Assembly: GCF_033095805.1 (NCBI RefSeq)
Contig: NZ_CP109901.1
Span: 3,345,766 to 3,409,765, forward strand
DNA from: Serratia sp. UGAL515B_01
GTDB lineage: Bacteria; Pseudomonadota; Gammaproteobacteria; Enterobacterales; Enterobacteriaceae
DNA: 64,000 bases
Direction of reading: 5' to 3'
How positions within the stretch are numbered: position 1 is the first letter of the stretch; each line of letters opens with the position of its first letter. The notes beneath the pieces were generated by a model. It had not been told where the DNA came from, made no database searches, and saw nothing but the letters and a program-made list of their open reading frames with translations. Below are positions 22,313 through 31,580 of the stretch, one piece after another. The position numbers were made by a program, and so were the translations under genes.

Positions 22313-24316
22313 ATGCTTTCCTCAACATTCGTTCGTACCAAAGCAGGACGTCTGCTACCTGTTGTACTGGCAGCCCTTCTTTTGGCTGGCTGCCCTGGCC
22401 GGGCACCGCAGACTACCGCCTCAAATATACAGGGCGAAGCTAGTGCCAATTCCGATTATTACCTGCAGCAGTTGCAGCAAAGCAGCGATGATAACAAGGC
22501 TGACTGGCAATTACTTGCTATTCGCGCATTGATACGCGAAGGCAAACAGGCACAGGCCAGTGAGCAGTTAAGTTCTTTGCCACAGGACATGACCAGCACG
22601 CAGCAACAGGAACAACAGTTGCTGAACGCAGAGCTGCAAGTTGCCGATAAAAATTTTGCTGCCGCACGCGACTCTTTGGATAAGATTGACAAGAATTCAC
22701 TGTCCTCAAATCAATTGGCCCGCCTGTACCAGGCGCAGATCTCAGCTCATCAGGGCCTGGCCTCATTAACTTTAATCAGAGCCTACATAGCCCAAGAACC
22801 TTTACTGAGTGCCAAAGAACATCAGGAAAATCTGGATAATACCTGGCAAACTCTGCTGGGCCTCACGACCGCTGGCCTGAATAGCTTGGTGATCAACGCA
22901 GATGAGAACGTGCTGCAAGGCTGGCTCGATCTGTTACGCCTCTATCAAGAAAACAAACAGGACACCAATCTACTGAAAGCCGGGATCAAAGACTGGCAGA
23001 ACCGTTATCCACTGAATCCTGCGGCCAAAAGTCTGCCAACTCAGCTGAATCAAGTGCTTAACTTCACCCAAGCTTCTACTTCAAGTATTGCTCTGTTATT
23101 GCCGTTGAACGGCCAGGCCAAGGTTTTTGCCGATGCGATCCAGCAAGGTTTTGCCGCAGCTAAGGGTGGCATAACGCTCGCCGCTCCAGTTCAGTCATCT
23201 CAGCCTGTAAATAATCCAGCCCCCGAAATGCCAATGGTTTCCGACAACATCGACGGAGCAGTAAGCACTTCAACGCCTCAAGCAGACAGCGTTTCAGTAG
23301 ACGTGGAGCAACCCGTAGTCGCAGCGCCTATTACTACGCCACCACCTGCTGCCACCGGGGTAGTGAAAGTATACGATACTTCCAGCCAGCCTTTGCCTGC
23401 ATTATTGGCGCAAGCGCAACAAGAGGGGGCTACCTTAGTTGTAGGGCCATTGTTGAAGCCCGATGTTGAACAACTCGCCAACACTAACACGACACTCAAC
23501 GTCTTGGCACTCAACCAGCCTGAACAGCCACAAGATAGCCCGAATATCTGTTTCTTTGCACTGTCGCCAGAAGATGAAGCCCGAGATGCAGCACGCCATA
23601 TCTGGCAACAACAAAAACGCCAACCCTTGCTGTTGCTCCCCAACGGCACGTTTGGTGATCGCATCGCCAAAGCTTTCGCTGAAGAATGGCAGATGCAAGG
23701 TGGGCAGACCGTGTTACAACAAGGCATTGGTTCTACCAGTGAACTACGCCAGATGGTCAATAGGGGCGGCATCCGTTTAACCGGTACACCGGTCAACGTA
23801 CAGGCACAACAGTCTATTACCATTGCAGGTCTTACCATCCCTTCCCAACCCAGCGATCTCCCTGTTTCTATCGAAGGTAGTATCGATGCGGTCTACATCG
23901 TAGCGACGCCGGATCAGTTGACGTTGATCAAGCCGTTGATCGACATGACAACCAATTCTCGTAGCAAACCAGCCATGTTTGCCAGCTCTCGCAGTTACCA
24001 GGCGGGTGCAGGCCCAGACTTCCGGCTTGAAATGGAGGGGCTGCAATTTAGTGATATCCCTCTACTATCAGGGGCTAACCCCCAGTTGCAACAGCAAGTT
24101 AGTCGCCAGTTCGGCAACGACTATTCTCTGGTACGCCTCTATGCCATGGGGATGGATGCCTGGACATTAGCCAATCACTTTGCTGAAATGCGTCAGTTGC
24201 CAGGGTTTCAGGTATCAGGAGTCACTGGTGTGCTGACGGCTTCACCTAATTGTGTCATCAACAGGAAACTGACTTGGCTGCAATACCGCCGTGGCATGGT
24301 CGTTCCGGTCTACTGA
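22313..24316 (+). CDS. lpoA: Outer-membrane lipoprotein activator of PBP1a
   Basis: LpoA reaches from the outer membrane to activate the peptidoglycan synthase PBP1a. The 667-residue protein has a lipoprotein signal ending LLLAGC (C29 lipidated), a helical TPR-like domain (about 35-255) and a C-terminal periplasmic-binding-like domain beginning [23 protein letters not shown]. Between two strands of that domain, at about 290-345, there is a low-complexity insert rich in Pro, Val, Ala and Thr, as in other enteric LpoA proteins. The start at 22313 fits the signal peptide; the frame is open from 22250. Confidence 0.94.
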   Translation: MLSSTFVRTKAGRLLPVVLAALLLAGCPGRAPQTTASNIQGEASANSDYYLQQLQQSSDDNKADWQLLAIRALIREGKQAQASEQLSSLPQDMTSTQQQEQQLLNAELQVADKNFAAARDSLDKIDKNSLSSNQLARLYQAQISAHQGLASLTLIRAYIAQEPLLSAKEHQENLDNTWQTLLGLTTAGLNSLVINADENVLQGWLDLLRLYQENKQDTNLLKAGIKDWQNRYPLNPAAKSLPTQLNQVLNFTQASTSSIALLLPLNGQAKVFADAIQQGFAAAKGGITLAAPVQSSQPVNNPAPEMPMVSDNIDGAVSTSTPQADSVSVDVEQPVVAAPITTPPPAATGVVKVYDTSSQPLPALLAQAQQEGATLVVGPLLKPDVEQLANTNTTLNVLALNQPEQPQDSPNICFFALSPEDEARDAARHIWQQQKRQPLLLLPNGTFGDRIAKAFAEEWQMQGGQTVLQQGIGSTSELRQMVNRGGIRLTGTPVNVQAQQSITIAGLTIPSQPSDLPVSIEGSIDAVYIVATPDQLTLIKPLIDMTTNSRSKPAMFASSRSYQAGAGPDFRLEMEGLQFSDIPLLSGANPQLQQQVSRQFGNDYSLVRLYAMGMDAWTLANHFAEMRQLPGFQVSGVTGVLTASPNCVINRKLTWLQYRRGMVVPVY

Positions 24317-24666
24317 GCCAACGCGCCAAAGGGGCGGGCTATGAAGCTAAAGCCCGCTATTACCTTGAGCGCCAAGGGCTCACCTTCATAGCAGCCAATG
24401 TGGCAGTTCGTGGTGGTGAGATTGATCTTATCATGCGCGACGGTCAGACTTGGGTGTTCATTGAGGTTCGCTACCGCCGTAGCGCTGCCTTTGGCGATGC
24501 GGCAGCCAGCGTAACTTACCGCAAGCAACAGCGGTTGCTGCACGTTGCCGCCGTATGGCTGGCAGGGCGCGGAGCCAGTTTTGACACATCATCTTGCCGT
24601 TTTGATGTTTTAGCCATTACCGGTAACCAGTTAGAATGGATACCGAATGCTTTCAATGCGGATTAA
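24274..24666 (+). CDS. yraN: YraN, UPF0102 nuclease-like protein
   Basis: YraN is a small restriction-endonuclease-fold protein of unknown role. The Archaeal Holliday-junction-resolvase-like core is visible: [23 protein letters not shown] followed by the helix with [14 protein letters not shown] and a final CRFDVLAI. No ATG or GTG is in frame before the conserved core; the frame opens at TTG 24250, and TTG 24274 has AGGAA at 24263-24267 six bases upstream, giving 130 residues, close to E. coli YraN (131). The start overlaps the end of lpoA by 43 bases. Confidence 0.85.
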   Translation: MAAIPPWHGRSGLLSQRAKGAGYEAKARYYLERQGLTFIAANVAVRGGEIDLIMRDGQTWVFIEVRYRRSAAFGDAAASVTYRKQQRLLHVAAVWLAGRGASFDTSSCRFDVLAITGNQLEWIPNAFNAD

Positions 24667-24717
24667 TCATTGTTTACCGGCCCAGGCCGGCCTTTGACTT
24701 AGTGGATTAAAAACAAC

Positions 24718-25308
24718 GTGCTGGATAGAATCAAAGCCTGTTTTACCGAAAGTATCCAAACTCAGATTGCGGCAGCGGAAGCTTTACCAGACGCTATATC
24801 CAGTGCTGCAATGACTCTGGTTCAATCACTATTGAGCGGTAATAAGATCCTCTGCTGTGGCAATGGAACCTCTGCGGCCAACGCCCAGCATTTCGCCGCC
24901 AGTATGATAAACCGTTTTGAAACCGAGCGCCCCAGCCTGCCAGCCATTGCGCTCAATGCGGATAACGTCGTACTGACAGCGATCGGTAACGATCGCCTGC
25001 ATGATGAAGTATATGCCAAGCAGGTGAGAGCACTCGGCCATGCCGGTGACGTATTGCTGGCGATTTCCACTCATGGCAATAGCCGTGATATTGTAAAGGC
25101 GGTCGAAGCTGCGGTAACACGCGATATGACTATTGTTGCTCTAACAGGTCATGATGGTGGAGAGCTGGCCGGTTTACTCGGCCAACAGGATGTGGAAATA
25201 CGTATCCCTTCTCACCGCAGCGCACGCATTCAAGAAATGCATATGCTCACCGTAAATTGCCTATGTGACCTAATTGATAATACATTGTTTCCCCACCAGG
25301 ACGATTAA
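24718..25308 (+). CDS. diaA: DnaA initiator-associating protein DiaA
   Basis: DiaA binds DnaA and promotes its assembly at oriC, ensuring timely initiation of replication. The 196-residue SIS-domain protein is nearly identical to E. coli DiaA, with [23 protein letters not shown] near residue 42 and the [21 protein letters not shown] strand. It starts with GTG at 24718, as in E. coli, with no strong Shine-Dalgarno. It follows yraN by 51 bases and precedes dolP by 10 bases. Confidence 0.96.
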   Translation: MLDRIKACFTESIQTQIAAAEALPDAISSAAMTLVQSLLSGNKILCCGNGTSAANAQHFAASMINRFETERPSLPAIALNADNVVLTAIGNDRLHDEVYAKQVRALGHAGDVLLAISTHGNSRDIVKAVEAAVTRDMTIVALTGHDGGELAGLLGQQDVEIRIPSHRSARIQEMHMLTVNCLCDLIDNTLFPHQDD

Positions 25309-25318
25309 AGGAACTGAG

Positions 25319-25894
25319 ATGAAGCTAAAAGCCACATTTGCAGTGCTGTTCAGCGCCCTGCTATTACAAGGTTGTGTCGGCGCAGTTGTTGTCGGCAGTG
25401 CCGCCGTTGCGACCAAAACAGCCTCTGACCCCCGCACGGTTGGAACACAGGTTGATGATGGTACATTAGAGGCCCGGGTTGAGAGTGCCCTCAGAAAAGA
25501 CCAGCAACTGAAAAAAGAAGCACGTGTCGTAGCAACCGCTTATGAAGGGAAGGTACTATTGACCGGTCAAGCCCCCAGTACTGAACTCGCCAGTCGAGCG
25601 AAACAGATAGCTCTCGGTGTTGAAGGTGCTGTCGCCGTATACAACGAAATCCGTCAGGGTACTCCAGTTAGTCTTGGTACTGCCTCTTCAGATACGTGGA
25701 TCACAACCAAAGTTCGTTCACAAATACTGACCAGCGACACCGTCAAATCTTCGAACGTGAAGGTGACAACTGAAAACGGTGAGGTCTTCCTACTCGGTCT
25801 TGTGACACAGAAAGAAGGGCAATCTGCGGCACAAATCGCCAGCCAGGTAAGCGGCGTAAGGCACGTTACAACTGCATTCACCTACGTGAAGTAA
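25319..25894 (+). CDS. dolP: Division and outer-membrane stress lipoprotein DolP
   Basis: DolP (YraP) is an outer-membrane lipoprotein that localises to the division site through anionic phospholipid and supports envelope integrity and BAM function. The 191-residue protein has a lipoprotein signal with LLLQGC (C19 lipidated) and two BON domains at about 46-115 and 124-191, each with the characteristic VLLTGQ / VFLLGLV strand. AAGGAACTGAG precedes the ATG at 25319. In E. coli dolP is a sigma-E gene; I cannot confirm a sigma-E promoter here. Confidence 0.95.
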   Translation: MKLKATFAVLFSALLLQGCVGAVVVGSAAVATKTASDPRTVGTQVDDGTLEARVESALRKDQQLKKEARVVATAYEGKVLLTGQAPSTELASRAKQIALGVEGAVAVYNEIRQGTPVSLGTASSDTWITTKVRSQILTSDTVKSSNVKVTTENGEVFLLGLVTQKEGQSAAQIASQVSGVRHVTTAFTYVK

Positions 25895-25905
25895 GCCAGC
25901 CTACC

Positions 25906-25930
25906 GGGGTGGGTGGATTATTCTCACCCC
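25906..25930 (+). terminator. Hairpin after dolP
   Basis: GGGGTGGG and CTCACCCC pair over 8 bp with one G-T wobble, 12 bases after the dolP stop codon and in the convergent gap with mtgA. A second pyrimidine/purine pairing (CCTTTCTCT / AGAGAGAGG) follows. The T tract is poor. Confidence 0.45.
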
Positions 25931-25977
25931 TGCCTTTCTCTGGAAAAGAGAGAGGTGTAAGCTCAACAGATCCACGA

Positions 25978-26709
25978 TTAATTCAGCCCATTCGCCTTAA
26001 CAAACCCTTCGCCACCTAACTGCCGCATCTGACGCAAAATCCACTGCTGTCGCCGAATCACGTATCCTGAAGGTGCATTAACCTTAAAACGATGCGGATT
26101 AGGGAGTACGGCAGCTAACAACGCTGCCTCCGAGGCGGTTAAACGATTTGCCGATTTGTTGAAAAAACGCTGGGAGGCTTCCTCTACGCCAAAGATACCA
26201 TCACCAAATTCCACAATATTCAGGTACACCGTCAAAATACGGCGTTTGGTCCAGGCCAGCTCAATACCCGCCGTCAGCCCAACCTCTAAGCCTTTTCGCA
26301 ACCAACTACGCCCATCCCATAAAAACAGGTTTTTCGCGGTTTGCTGGGAAATCGTTGAAGCGCCTCGAATACGCGCCGGGCGTTTTTCATTATGGCTAAT
26401 CGCCTTTTCAATCGCCGCGATATCGAATCCCCAATGAGCAGGAAATTTTTGATCTTCTGCTGCCATCACTGCCAGCACCATGTTGGATGAAATATTATCC
26501 ATCGACACCCAATTGGAGTGCGCAACGTAACTAAAATCCCCCTCTAGCCATGCACTGATTTGCCGTTCCACCATCACAGCAGAAAAGGGAACAGGGAGAA
26601 AAGCCAACAAGATAATACTTGCCAACCACACCCCAAGCACGGTAATTAGGCCACGTTTTACCCAAAAACCAAGTGATGTTAACCACGATTTACCAGAAAA
26701 TTTTATCAT
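25978..26709 (-). CDS. mtgA: Monofunctional peptidoglycan glycosyltransferase
   Basis: MtgA polymerises lipid II into glycan strands. The 243-residue protein has one N-terminal membrane helix (about 19-41) and a GT51 domain with the catalytic Glu in [15 protein letters not shown] and the second acidic motif [27 protein letters not shown]. The sequence ends [18 protein letters not shown]. In E. coli elbB lies directly upstream in the same direction; here the upstream 500 bases are non-coding, so mtgA must use its own promoter. Confidence 0.95.
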   Translation of the reverse strand: MIKFSGKSWLTSLGFWVKRGLITVLGVWLASIILLAFLPVPFSAVMVERQISAWLEGDFSYVAHSNWVSMDNISSNMVLAVMAAEDQKFPAHWGFDIAAIEKAISHNEKRPARIRGASTISQQTAKNLFLWDGRSWLRKGLEVGLTAGIELAWTKRRILTVYLNIVEFGDGIFGVEEASQRFFNKSANRLTASEAALLAAVLPNPHRFKVNAPSGYVIRRQQWILRQMRQLGGEGFVKANGLN

Positions 26710-27206
26710 TCAACCCAATCCAACATCTGCGAAACCAACTTATTCAATCCAGTGAAATAGTTAAAAAACATATAAGCCGGAGACGTAACGACTTGGTTTT
26801 CAATATTACTCACAATACCTCACTGGTTCACACCGCTGGCTTACCCCGCCTTGACATTTCCAAGCTCGGGATCGTTTCTTATGGTAAACCGCAATAACCA
26901 AGGAATTATCTTGGACAGCAAGGCTGAAGCAACCTCTCCGAATAACCTTAAATTACAGCCAGGCGGCGGCTCAACGTACGCAGAAGCTTGGTAAAACCAG
27001 TAAGACTGGCGGACGTAATTTGAAAAGTAACGGGTACACATATGAATCGCCCCCTTGAGCACGACACATACCCCACCTGCTTCTTCGATATTCTTCCAGT
27101 AAGAACTCGTTGCTAAAGGCTGTTAACTGCTTACAAACACTAAGTACATCACATATTTTAATGAATCTTCTAACAAGAGTGCTTACATTTGATATGTTGT
27201 TAGCTG
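26710..27206. other. Gene-free region where elbB would be expected
   Basis: About 500 bases between mtgA and arcZ hold no frame with recognisable protein similarity on either strand. E. coli and many relatives have elbB (glyoxalase-like, 217 residues) here; neither its GCGVYDG start nor its later motifs can be read, even with frameshifts. An AT-rich stretch at about 27110-27210 leads into the arcZ promoter. Confidence 0.5.
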
Positions 27207-27212
27207 TATGAT
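27183..27212 (+). promoter_or_regulatory. Candidate arcZ promoter
   Basis: TTACAT (27183-27188) and TATGAT (27207-27212) are 18 bases apart and predict a start near 27219. This gives an RNA of about 116 nt, close to the 121 nt of E. coli ArcZ. ArcA represses arcZ in E. coli; no clear ArcA box was identified here. Confidence 0.5.
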
Positions 27213-27218
27213 GTACAC

Positions 27219-27334
27219 GAAATCTATAACAGCCTGCCGAACAGAACACTGAAGCCCAATAGGCGGGTTCACAATTTCCCTGGTGTTGGCGCATTATTCG
27301 CGCACCCCGACCTTAGGTCGGGGTCATTTTTTTT
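27219..27334 (+). ncRNA. arcZ: Small regulatory RNA ArcZ
   Basis: ArcZ is an Hfq-dependent sRNA that activates rpoS and represses flhDC and other mRNAs after cleavage to a short 3' form. The 3' portion, ATTTCCCTGGTGTTGGCGCA then TTATTCGCGCACC, is the conserved seed and processed form, and the RNA ends in a CCCCGACC/GGTCGGGG hairpin followed by TCATTTTTTTT. The 5' half diverges from E. coli, as is usual. It lies opposite arcB, and its terminator T run is the complement of the last arcB codons. Confidence 0.9.
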
Positions 27335-29663
27335 CAGCATTCTCAACCCAAGCACGCAAGACGGCCACATCGTTACGCCATTCTTCTTTCAGTTCATCGA
27401 CCCAGTCCTGTACGTTGTCCCACCATGCCGGTAGAGTTGATGTCTGGATCTGCTGAGCCAATTGCTGCAGATGTTTTAATCCCACCGATCCCGCCGCCCC
27501 TTTAATTTTATGCCCTTCTTCGGTTATCCCTTTCTGGTCCCGCGCGGTCATATTGGAATCCAGGATCGCCAGATAACCCGGCATCACCTGTTCAAACATC
27601 GCAAGGCTTTGATGAATCAACTGTGGTCCAACCAGCTCCATGTATTGCTCTAGCATTGCGGTATCTAGTAACGACTCATTAATCTGCATCTGCTCTTGCT
27701 CCGTTTTGTTTGAGGTATATAAGGATTGATGATCCCAGTAATGCTTGATCATTTTAGTCAACGCCGGTACAGACAATGGTTTGCTCAGCACATCGTCCAT
27801 GCCCGCTTCAAGATACTCTTTCTTGTCTTTCAATACGTTGGCCGTCAACGCAATTAACGGCGGTAAACCCCGATCGGCATAGCGTTCATGTAACGTACGG
27901 GCTATATCCAACCCCGTCATATCCGGCAGTTGGATATCTAGCAACACCAAGTCAAACTCATCTGGGTCAAACATCTCTAGCGCGTCACAGCCATTCATTG
28001 CTACCTCTACACTGTTCCCCAGTTTTTCCAGCACAGAACGTGCGACAATCACATTCAGTTCAATATCTTCCACCAGCAGAATATGTAATGCAGGAAGCGG
28101 CAGTTCATCTAATACCTGTGCCTCATTTGTCTCTTCTTCCACTGCGGGAGCAGTAATGGTCAGGGTGAAGCAAGAGCCCTGTCCTTGTAAGCTCTTAACG
28201 GTAATGTCTCCCCCCATACTTTGCGCAAGCCGTTTAGAAACAGCCAAGCCGATCCCTGTTCCGGTTGCCGAACGTCCACCGTCCTGATCTTTTACCTGGT
28301 AGTACATGGCAAATATCTTGTCCTGTTCATCCTGCGGGATCCCCATGCCTGAGTCTTCTACCTCAAACACGATTTGCTCATGAACTTCGCGCCGAACACG
28401 CACTACGATCTGCCCCTTTTGAGTAAACTTCACTGCATTACCGATGAGGTTCCAGAGGATCTGACGCAGACGCGTGCCGTCAGTCACAATCTTCTGCGGC
28501 AGTGGCAATTGCGGCTCCATAACGAACCGCAGCCCTTTCGGTTGTGCTAATAATCCTGAGAGATTCTCTAGGTCTGCCAGAAAGCCGGTGAAATCTACCG
28601 CTTGATTATCAAGCTGCATTTTTCGCCGTTCGAGTTTATCCATCTCGATGATGTCATTGAAAATATTGCCGAGAGTAATAGCACTCACATGGATAGTTTT
28701 CAGGTAATTGAGCTGTTCATCATTCAATTCAGTATCGAGCAGAATACGGCTTAGCCCGACAATGCCATTAAGCGGCGTTCGAAGCTCATGACTGATCGTC
28801 GAAATAAAGGTGGTCTTCTCTCTGCTGGCGTTTTCCAAAGCGTCCTGGTAGCGTTTACGCTCGGTTATATCGCGACCAAACCCCATCAACCCGTGACGCT
28901 TACCTACGCGATCATAAAACGGCACCTTGCGTAACTCAAAGCACGCCTTACGTCCATCGGGATACACCAACCATTGTTCATAAGTCAGAGAGACATTGTG
29001 GCGAAATACCTTCTCGTCGGTTTCAATCACTTTTTCGGCTACGTCTTTGCTGTAAACATCGAAAGGCGTCAGGCCAATCAGTTGTTTCTCACTCTTACCG
29101 GTCAACAGTTCCATTGCCCGATTGCAGCCGGAGAACTCTTTGTCTTCATTGCGGTAATAAACCAAATCGGGCGAGGCATCGAGGAAAGATCTTAGCAATG
29201 CCGACTGCTGGCCCAACTCGACCTGCGCCAACTCTCGCTGCTCCATCTCTTCGGTGAGCTTATCCATCACCTGTTGACGCTCTTCTTCAGCCTTGATGCG
29301 ATCGGCAATTTCCTGATTGAGTTGAATGATGTTTTCTTGCATCTGCTGGTTTAACGCAAGATCGCGGTGGCGCATTTCCTCCAGTTTATCAACCAGCCGC
29401 GCCAACCGCTGGCGTGACTCTTCAAGTTGCTCAACCACAACAGAAAGGAAATAGACAGCCCAAGGTGTGATCAGTAGACCAAAAAAAATAGAACGCACCA
29501 CATCGATACTTTCTACCTCACCACGCAATAGCATGGTGACCGCCATCTGAACCACAATGGCTAGCACTACTATTGCTGAAGCCAGCAACAGTGAAAAGCG
29601 CACGAGTCCCAGTTTTACCATTAAATCAACGTAGTACTGTGCTAACACCCGAACTTGCTTCAT
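27324..29663 (-). CDS. arcB: Aerobic respiration control sensor kinase ArcB
   Basis: ArcB senses the quinone redox state and phosphorylates ArcA under low oxygen. The 779-residue protein has two membrane helices (about 22-45 and 57-78), a coiled-coil linker, a PAS domain with the redox cysteines C180 and C241, a HisKA domain with H292 in STISHELRTPLNG, a GHKL ATPase, a receiver with D576 in LLDIQLPDMTG, and an HPt domain with H718 in GHKIKGAAGS. All phosphorelay residues are present. Its stop codon lies inside the terminator region of the opposite-strand arcZ. Confidence 0.97.
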   Translation of the reverse strand: MKQVRVLAQYYVDLMVKLGLVRFSLLLASAIVVLAIVVQMAVTMLLRGEVESIDVVRSIFFGLLITPWAVYFLSVVVEQLEESRQRLARLVDKLEEMRHRDLALNQQMQENIIQLNQEIADRIKAEEERQQVMDKLTEEMEQRELAQVELGQQSALLRSFLDASPDLVYYRNEDKEFSGCNRAMELLTGKSEKQLIGLTPFDVYSKDVAEKVIETDEKVFRHNVSLTYEQWLVYPDGRKACFELRKVPFYDRVGKRHGLMGFGRDITERKRYQDALENASREKTTFISTISHELRTPLNGIVGLSRILLDTELNDEQLNYLKTIHVSAITLGNIFNDIIEMDKLERRKMQLDNQAVDFTGFLADLENLSGLLAQPKGLRFVMEPQLPLPQKIVTDGTRLRQILWNLIGNAVKFTQKGQIVVRVRREVHEQIVFEVEDSGMGIPQDEQDKIFAMYYQVKDQDGGRSATGTGIGLAVSKRLAQSMGGDITVKSLQGQGSCFTLTITAPAVEEETNEAQVLDELPLPALHILLVEDIELNVIVARSVLEKLGNSVEVAMNGCDALEMFDPDEFDLVLLDIQLPDMTGLDIARTLHERYADRGLPPLIALTANVLKDKKEYLEAGMDDVLSKPLSVPALTKMIKHYWDHQSLYTSNKTEQEQMQINESLLDTAMLEQYMELVGPQLIHQSLAMFEQVMPGYLAILDSNMTARDQKGITEEGHKIKGAAGSVGLKHLQQLAQQIQTSTLPAWWDNVQDWVDELKEEWRNDVAVLRAWVENAEKK

Positions 29664-29690
29664 CAGTTATTCCCAACAGAGATAGTCTTT

Positions 29691-29875
29691 TATACCCAAG
29701 TTCATTCAATCTGCTGGCAAGCAGCACCTGAGTGGCACCCAAAGAGCTTGGTAAACCAAGTGACTGAGCTGACAAATCTGCCGGGAGCAGATTTGTCAGC
29801 TGCTTGTAAAAGCCTAAAGGGGCCAAGTCACAAAGGCAGCCAACACCCGCTGTAGCTTGAATGGCAGCAGATATA
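29691..29875. repeat. Long ERIC-like element with internal hairpins
   Basis: The outer ends (TATACCCAAGTTCATTCAAT and the complement of CTTGAATGGCAGCAGATATA) and the inner GGCAGCCAACACCCGCTGTA match ERIC arms. The 185-bp length is longer than a standard ERIC. The centre contains a perfect 15-bp inverted repeat (29767-29781 with 29787-29801, five-base loop) and a smaller CTTGGT/ACCAAG hairpin at 29747-29760. It fills most of the gap between arcB and yhcC. Confidence 0.75.
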
Positions 29876-29939
29876 AATAATACCGTAAAAAACTGTTGAG
29901 ATAAGGAACCTTACCAAGATGTGTGGGAATGGTTACAAA

Positions 29940-30887
29940 TCAGTCCAAGAGGGAGACGTTATCAGGATTGTAGCGTTGCTTTACTCCCAGGGCTGAACCT
30001 TGTCCCCCTTGCGATTGGAGATAGCCTCCAACGGCCTGCATACCATTCCAGCGATTCTCACACCATAATGGCGCTAGCAAAGTGGGCCGCCGAGCGCTGG
30101 CAGAAATACGGTGAAAGACAACCTCTTTAGGTGTGTGGCGGATCATTTCACCGGCGCTGACAGCATAATCATTTAATACCAGTTCCGGCAAACGCCCCGC
30201 CTTCCAAGCTCGCGCCATAGTGCTACCAGTAACGATATGCAACGGATGCAATTTGATACCGTCCACTCCGCCTTCAAGCACGGCTTGCAACGTTGCCAGA
30301 TGCTCTTGATAGCCCTCCCCTGGCAAACCAATGATAAGATGGCTGCAAACTTTCAAACCGCGCTCGCGAGCCAAGCGTGCAGTATTTTGATAACAAGAGA
30401 AATTATGCCCCCGATTGATGCGTCTCAACGTTTTATCGTGCGCCGTCTGTAGCCCCAGCTCAAGCCAGGCCTCAAAGCCTTGCTCACAATAACTTGCAAG
30501 CAGATCGAGCGCTGCTTCAGGCACGCAGTCTGGGCGAGTCCCCACACAGATGCCAACAATATCTGCCTGTGATAATGCCTGCCGGTACATGGTGGCCAGC
30601 AACTCAACTTCCGCATACGTGCTGGTATACGCTTGGAAATAGGCAAGATAGCGTTGTGCTCGGTTGGCCTTTTTTGCCTGAATAGCTAACTGTTCAGTAA
30701 TACTTTGTTGCTGCATCTGCTCATCGGCAAAAGAGGCAACGTTACAAAAAGTGCAACCACCACGGCCAAGGGTGCCATCGCGATTCGGACAACTAAACCC
30801 GCCATGCAGTGATAGTTTATGGATCTTTTCACCATAGCGGCGCTGAAGATCGCTGCCAAACATATTGACTAATTGCGGCAACTGCAT
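29940..30887 (-). CDS. yhcC: Radical SAM protein YhcC (TIGR01212 family)
   Basis: YhcC is a radical S-adenosylmethionine protein of unknown substrate, found next to arcB and gltB in enterobacteria. The 315-residue protein has an unusual cysteine cluster, C33, C45 and C48 (FSCPNRDG..GRGGCTFCNV), with the long spacing typical of the TIGR01212/Elp3-like group, then GTRPDCVP and the C-terminal ISASARRPTLLAPLWCENRW. The frame is open to 30974, but 30887 gives the family start MQLPQLVNMFG. Confidence 0.93.
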   Translation of the reverse strand: MQLPQLVNMFGSDLQRRYGEKIHKLSLHGGFSCPNRDGTLGRGGCTFCNVASFADEQMQQQSITEQLAIQAKKANRAQRYLAYFQAYTSTYAEVELLATMYRQALSQADIVGICVGTRPDCVPEAALDLLASYCEQGFEAWLELGLQTAHDKTLRRINRGHNFSCYQNTARLARERGLKVCSHLIIGLPGEGYQEHLATLQAVLEGGVDGIKLHPLHIVTGSTMARAWKAGRLPELVLNDYAVSAGEMIRHTPKEVVFHRISASARRPTLLAPLWCENRWNGMQAVGGYLQSQGGQGSALGVKQRYNPDNVSLLD

Positions 30888-31580
30888 AATTCTGATACTT
30901 CTCTGTATTAAAATCCGTGATGCTAGTAAAAAACGGTTTTTCCCGCGATGACAGAGATCAATGCTTTTTCCCAAAGGCCGGTTAATGTATAACTATTCAT
31001 CATTAGTGCAAATAAAATCATTTTTTCGGTGATGAAACTTTCTAATCCTGCATGCACAGTTAATATCTTTATGACATGATGATGAAAAATAGTTTTTAAA
31101 ATTAATAAATATTTATTTTATAGAACAAAAATTCAAAAAATATGTTTTTACCAGTATAGGCCAGAGATTCGAACAGCACTACACAGTGAGACAGTTCACA
31201 CTTTTTCAGCTCTACGCACGTCTTATCATCACAATAAAAATGCATAAAAATTATTATTTTTCATAATGATAATCTCAATCAAACCGCCAAGGATCGCTGT
31301 TAAGCCTATATTTGACCTGTGTATTCTTTCTCGTTAAGTTGGAGGGCCGCTGGAAGCTTTCCGGACGGACAAACGCCTCGTCATATTTATGCAGTAATTA
31401 AGACTCCCTCTTAAAACAAGTCATTCACCACTTGTGAAAACCGTCACGAGAGGCCACTGATAGAGGGTAGAAAAGCAGATTGGCGATATTGACCTTGCTG
31501 ATTAGACTTCTGCCTGAAGTTGATACGCCCCCTCGCAGTCGGTTGTAAGAGTCACACAGAGCCTGGGGAGGTTCACTGGT
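30888..31580. promoter_or_regulatory. yhcC/gltB intergenic control region
   Basis: This 693-base stretch has no credible gene. It is AT-rich at about 31020-31270, fitting the bent DNA expected for the Lrp/IHF-controlled gltB promoter known in E. coli. It contains a Fur-box-like site at 31262-31280 and a weak ARG-box-like site at 31239-31256. From about 31330 the composition becomes normal and probably forms a long gltB leader, with GGAAGCTTTCC at about 31353-31363 as a small palindrome. GGGGAGG at 31565-31571 is the gltB ribosome binding site. Confidence 0.55.
31262..31280. promoter_or_regulatory. Fur-box-like site upstream of gltB
   Basis: CATAATGATAATCTCAATC agrees with the 19-bp Fur consensus GATAATGATAATCATTATC at 15 positions. 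It lies about 300 bases before gltB and 375 before yhcC. Whether it is used is unknown. Confidence 0.4.

Noticed and set aside
23278..23838. 186-codon frame opposite lpoA
   Set aside because: Cys- and Ser-rich composition typical of antisense frames; overlaps the well-supported lpoA.
26841..27294. Two short minus-strand frames between mtgA and arcB as possible elbB remnants
   Set aside because: Neither translation resembles ElbB motifs, and the second overlaps the arcZ transcript. No protein evidence.
31020..31270. AT-rich segment as horizontally acquired DNA
   Set aside because: It sits in the expected gltB promoter position and has no mobile-element gene or flanking repeat. AT richness is normal for Lrp/IHF-controlled promoters.
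31281..31580. Possible RyhB-type sRNA downstream of the Fur-box-like site
   Set aside because: The RyhB core (ACATTGCTCACATTGCTTCCAG) and its terminator are absent and no other terminator is present before gltB.
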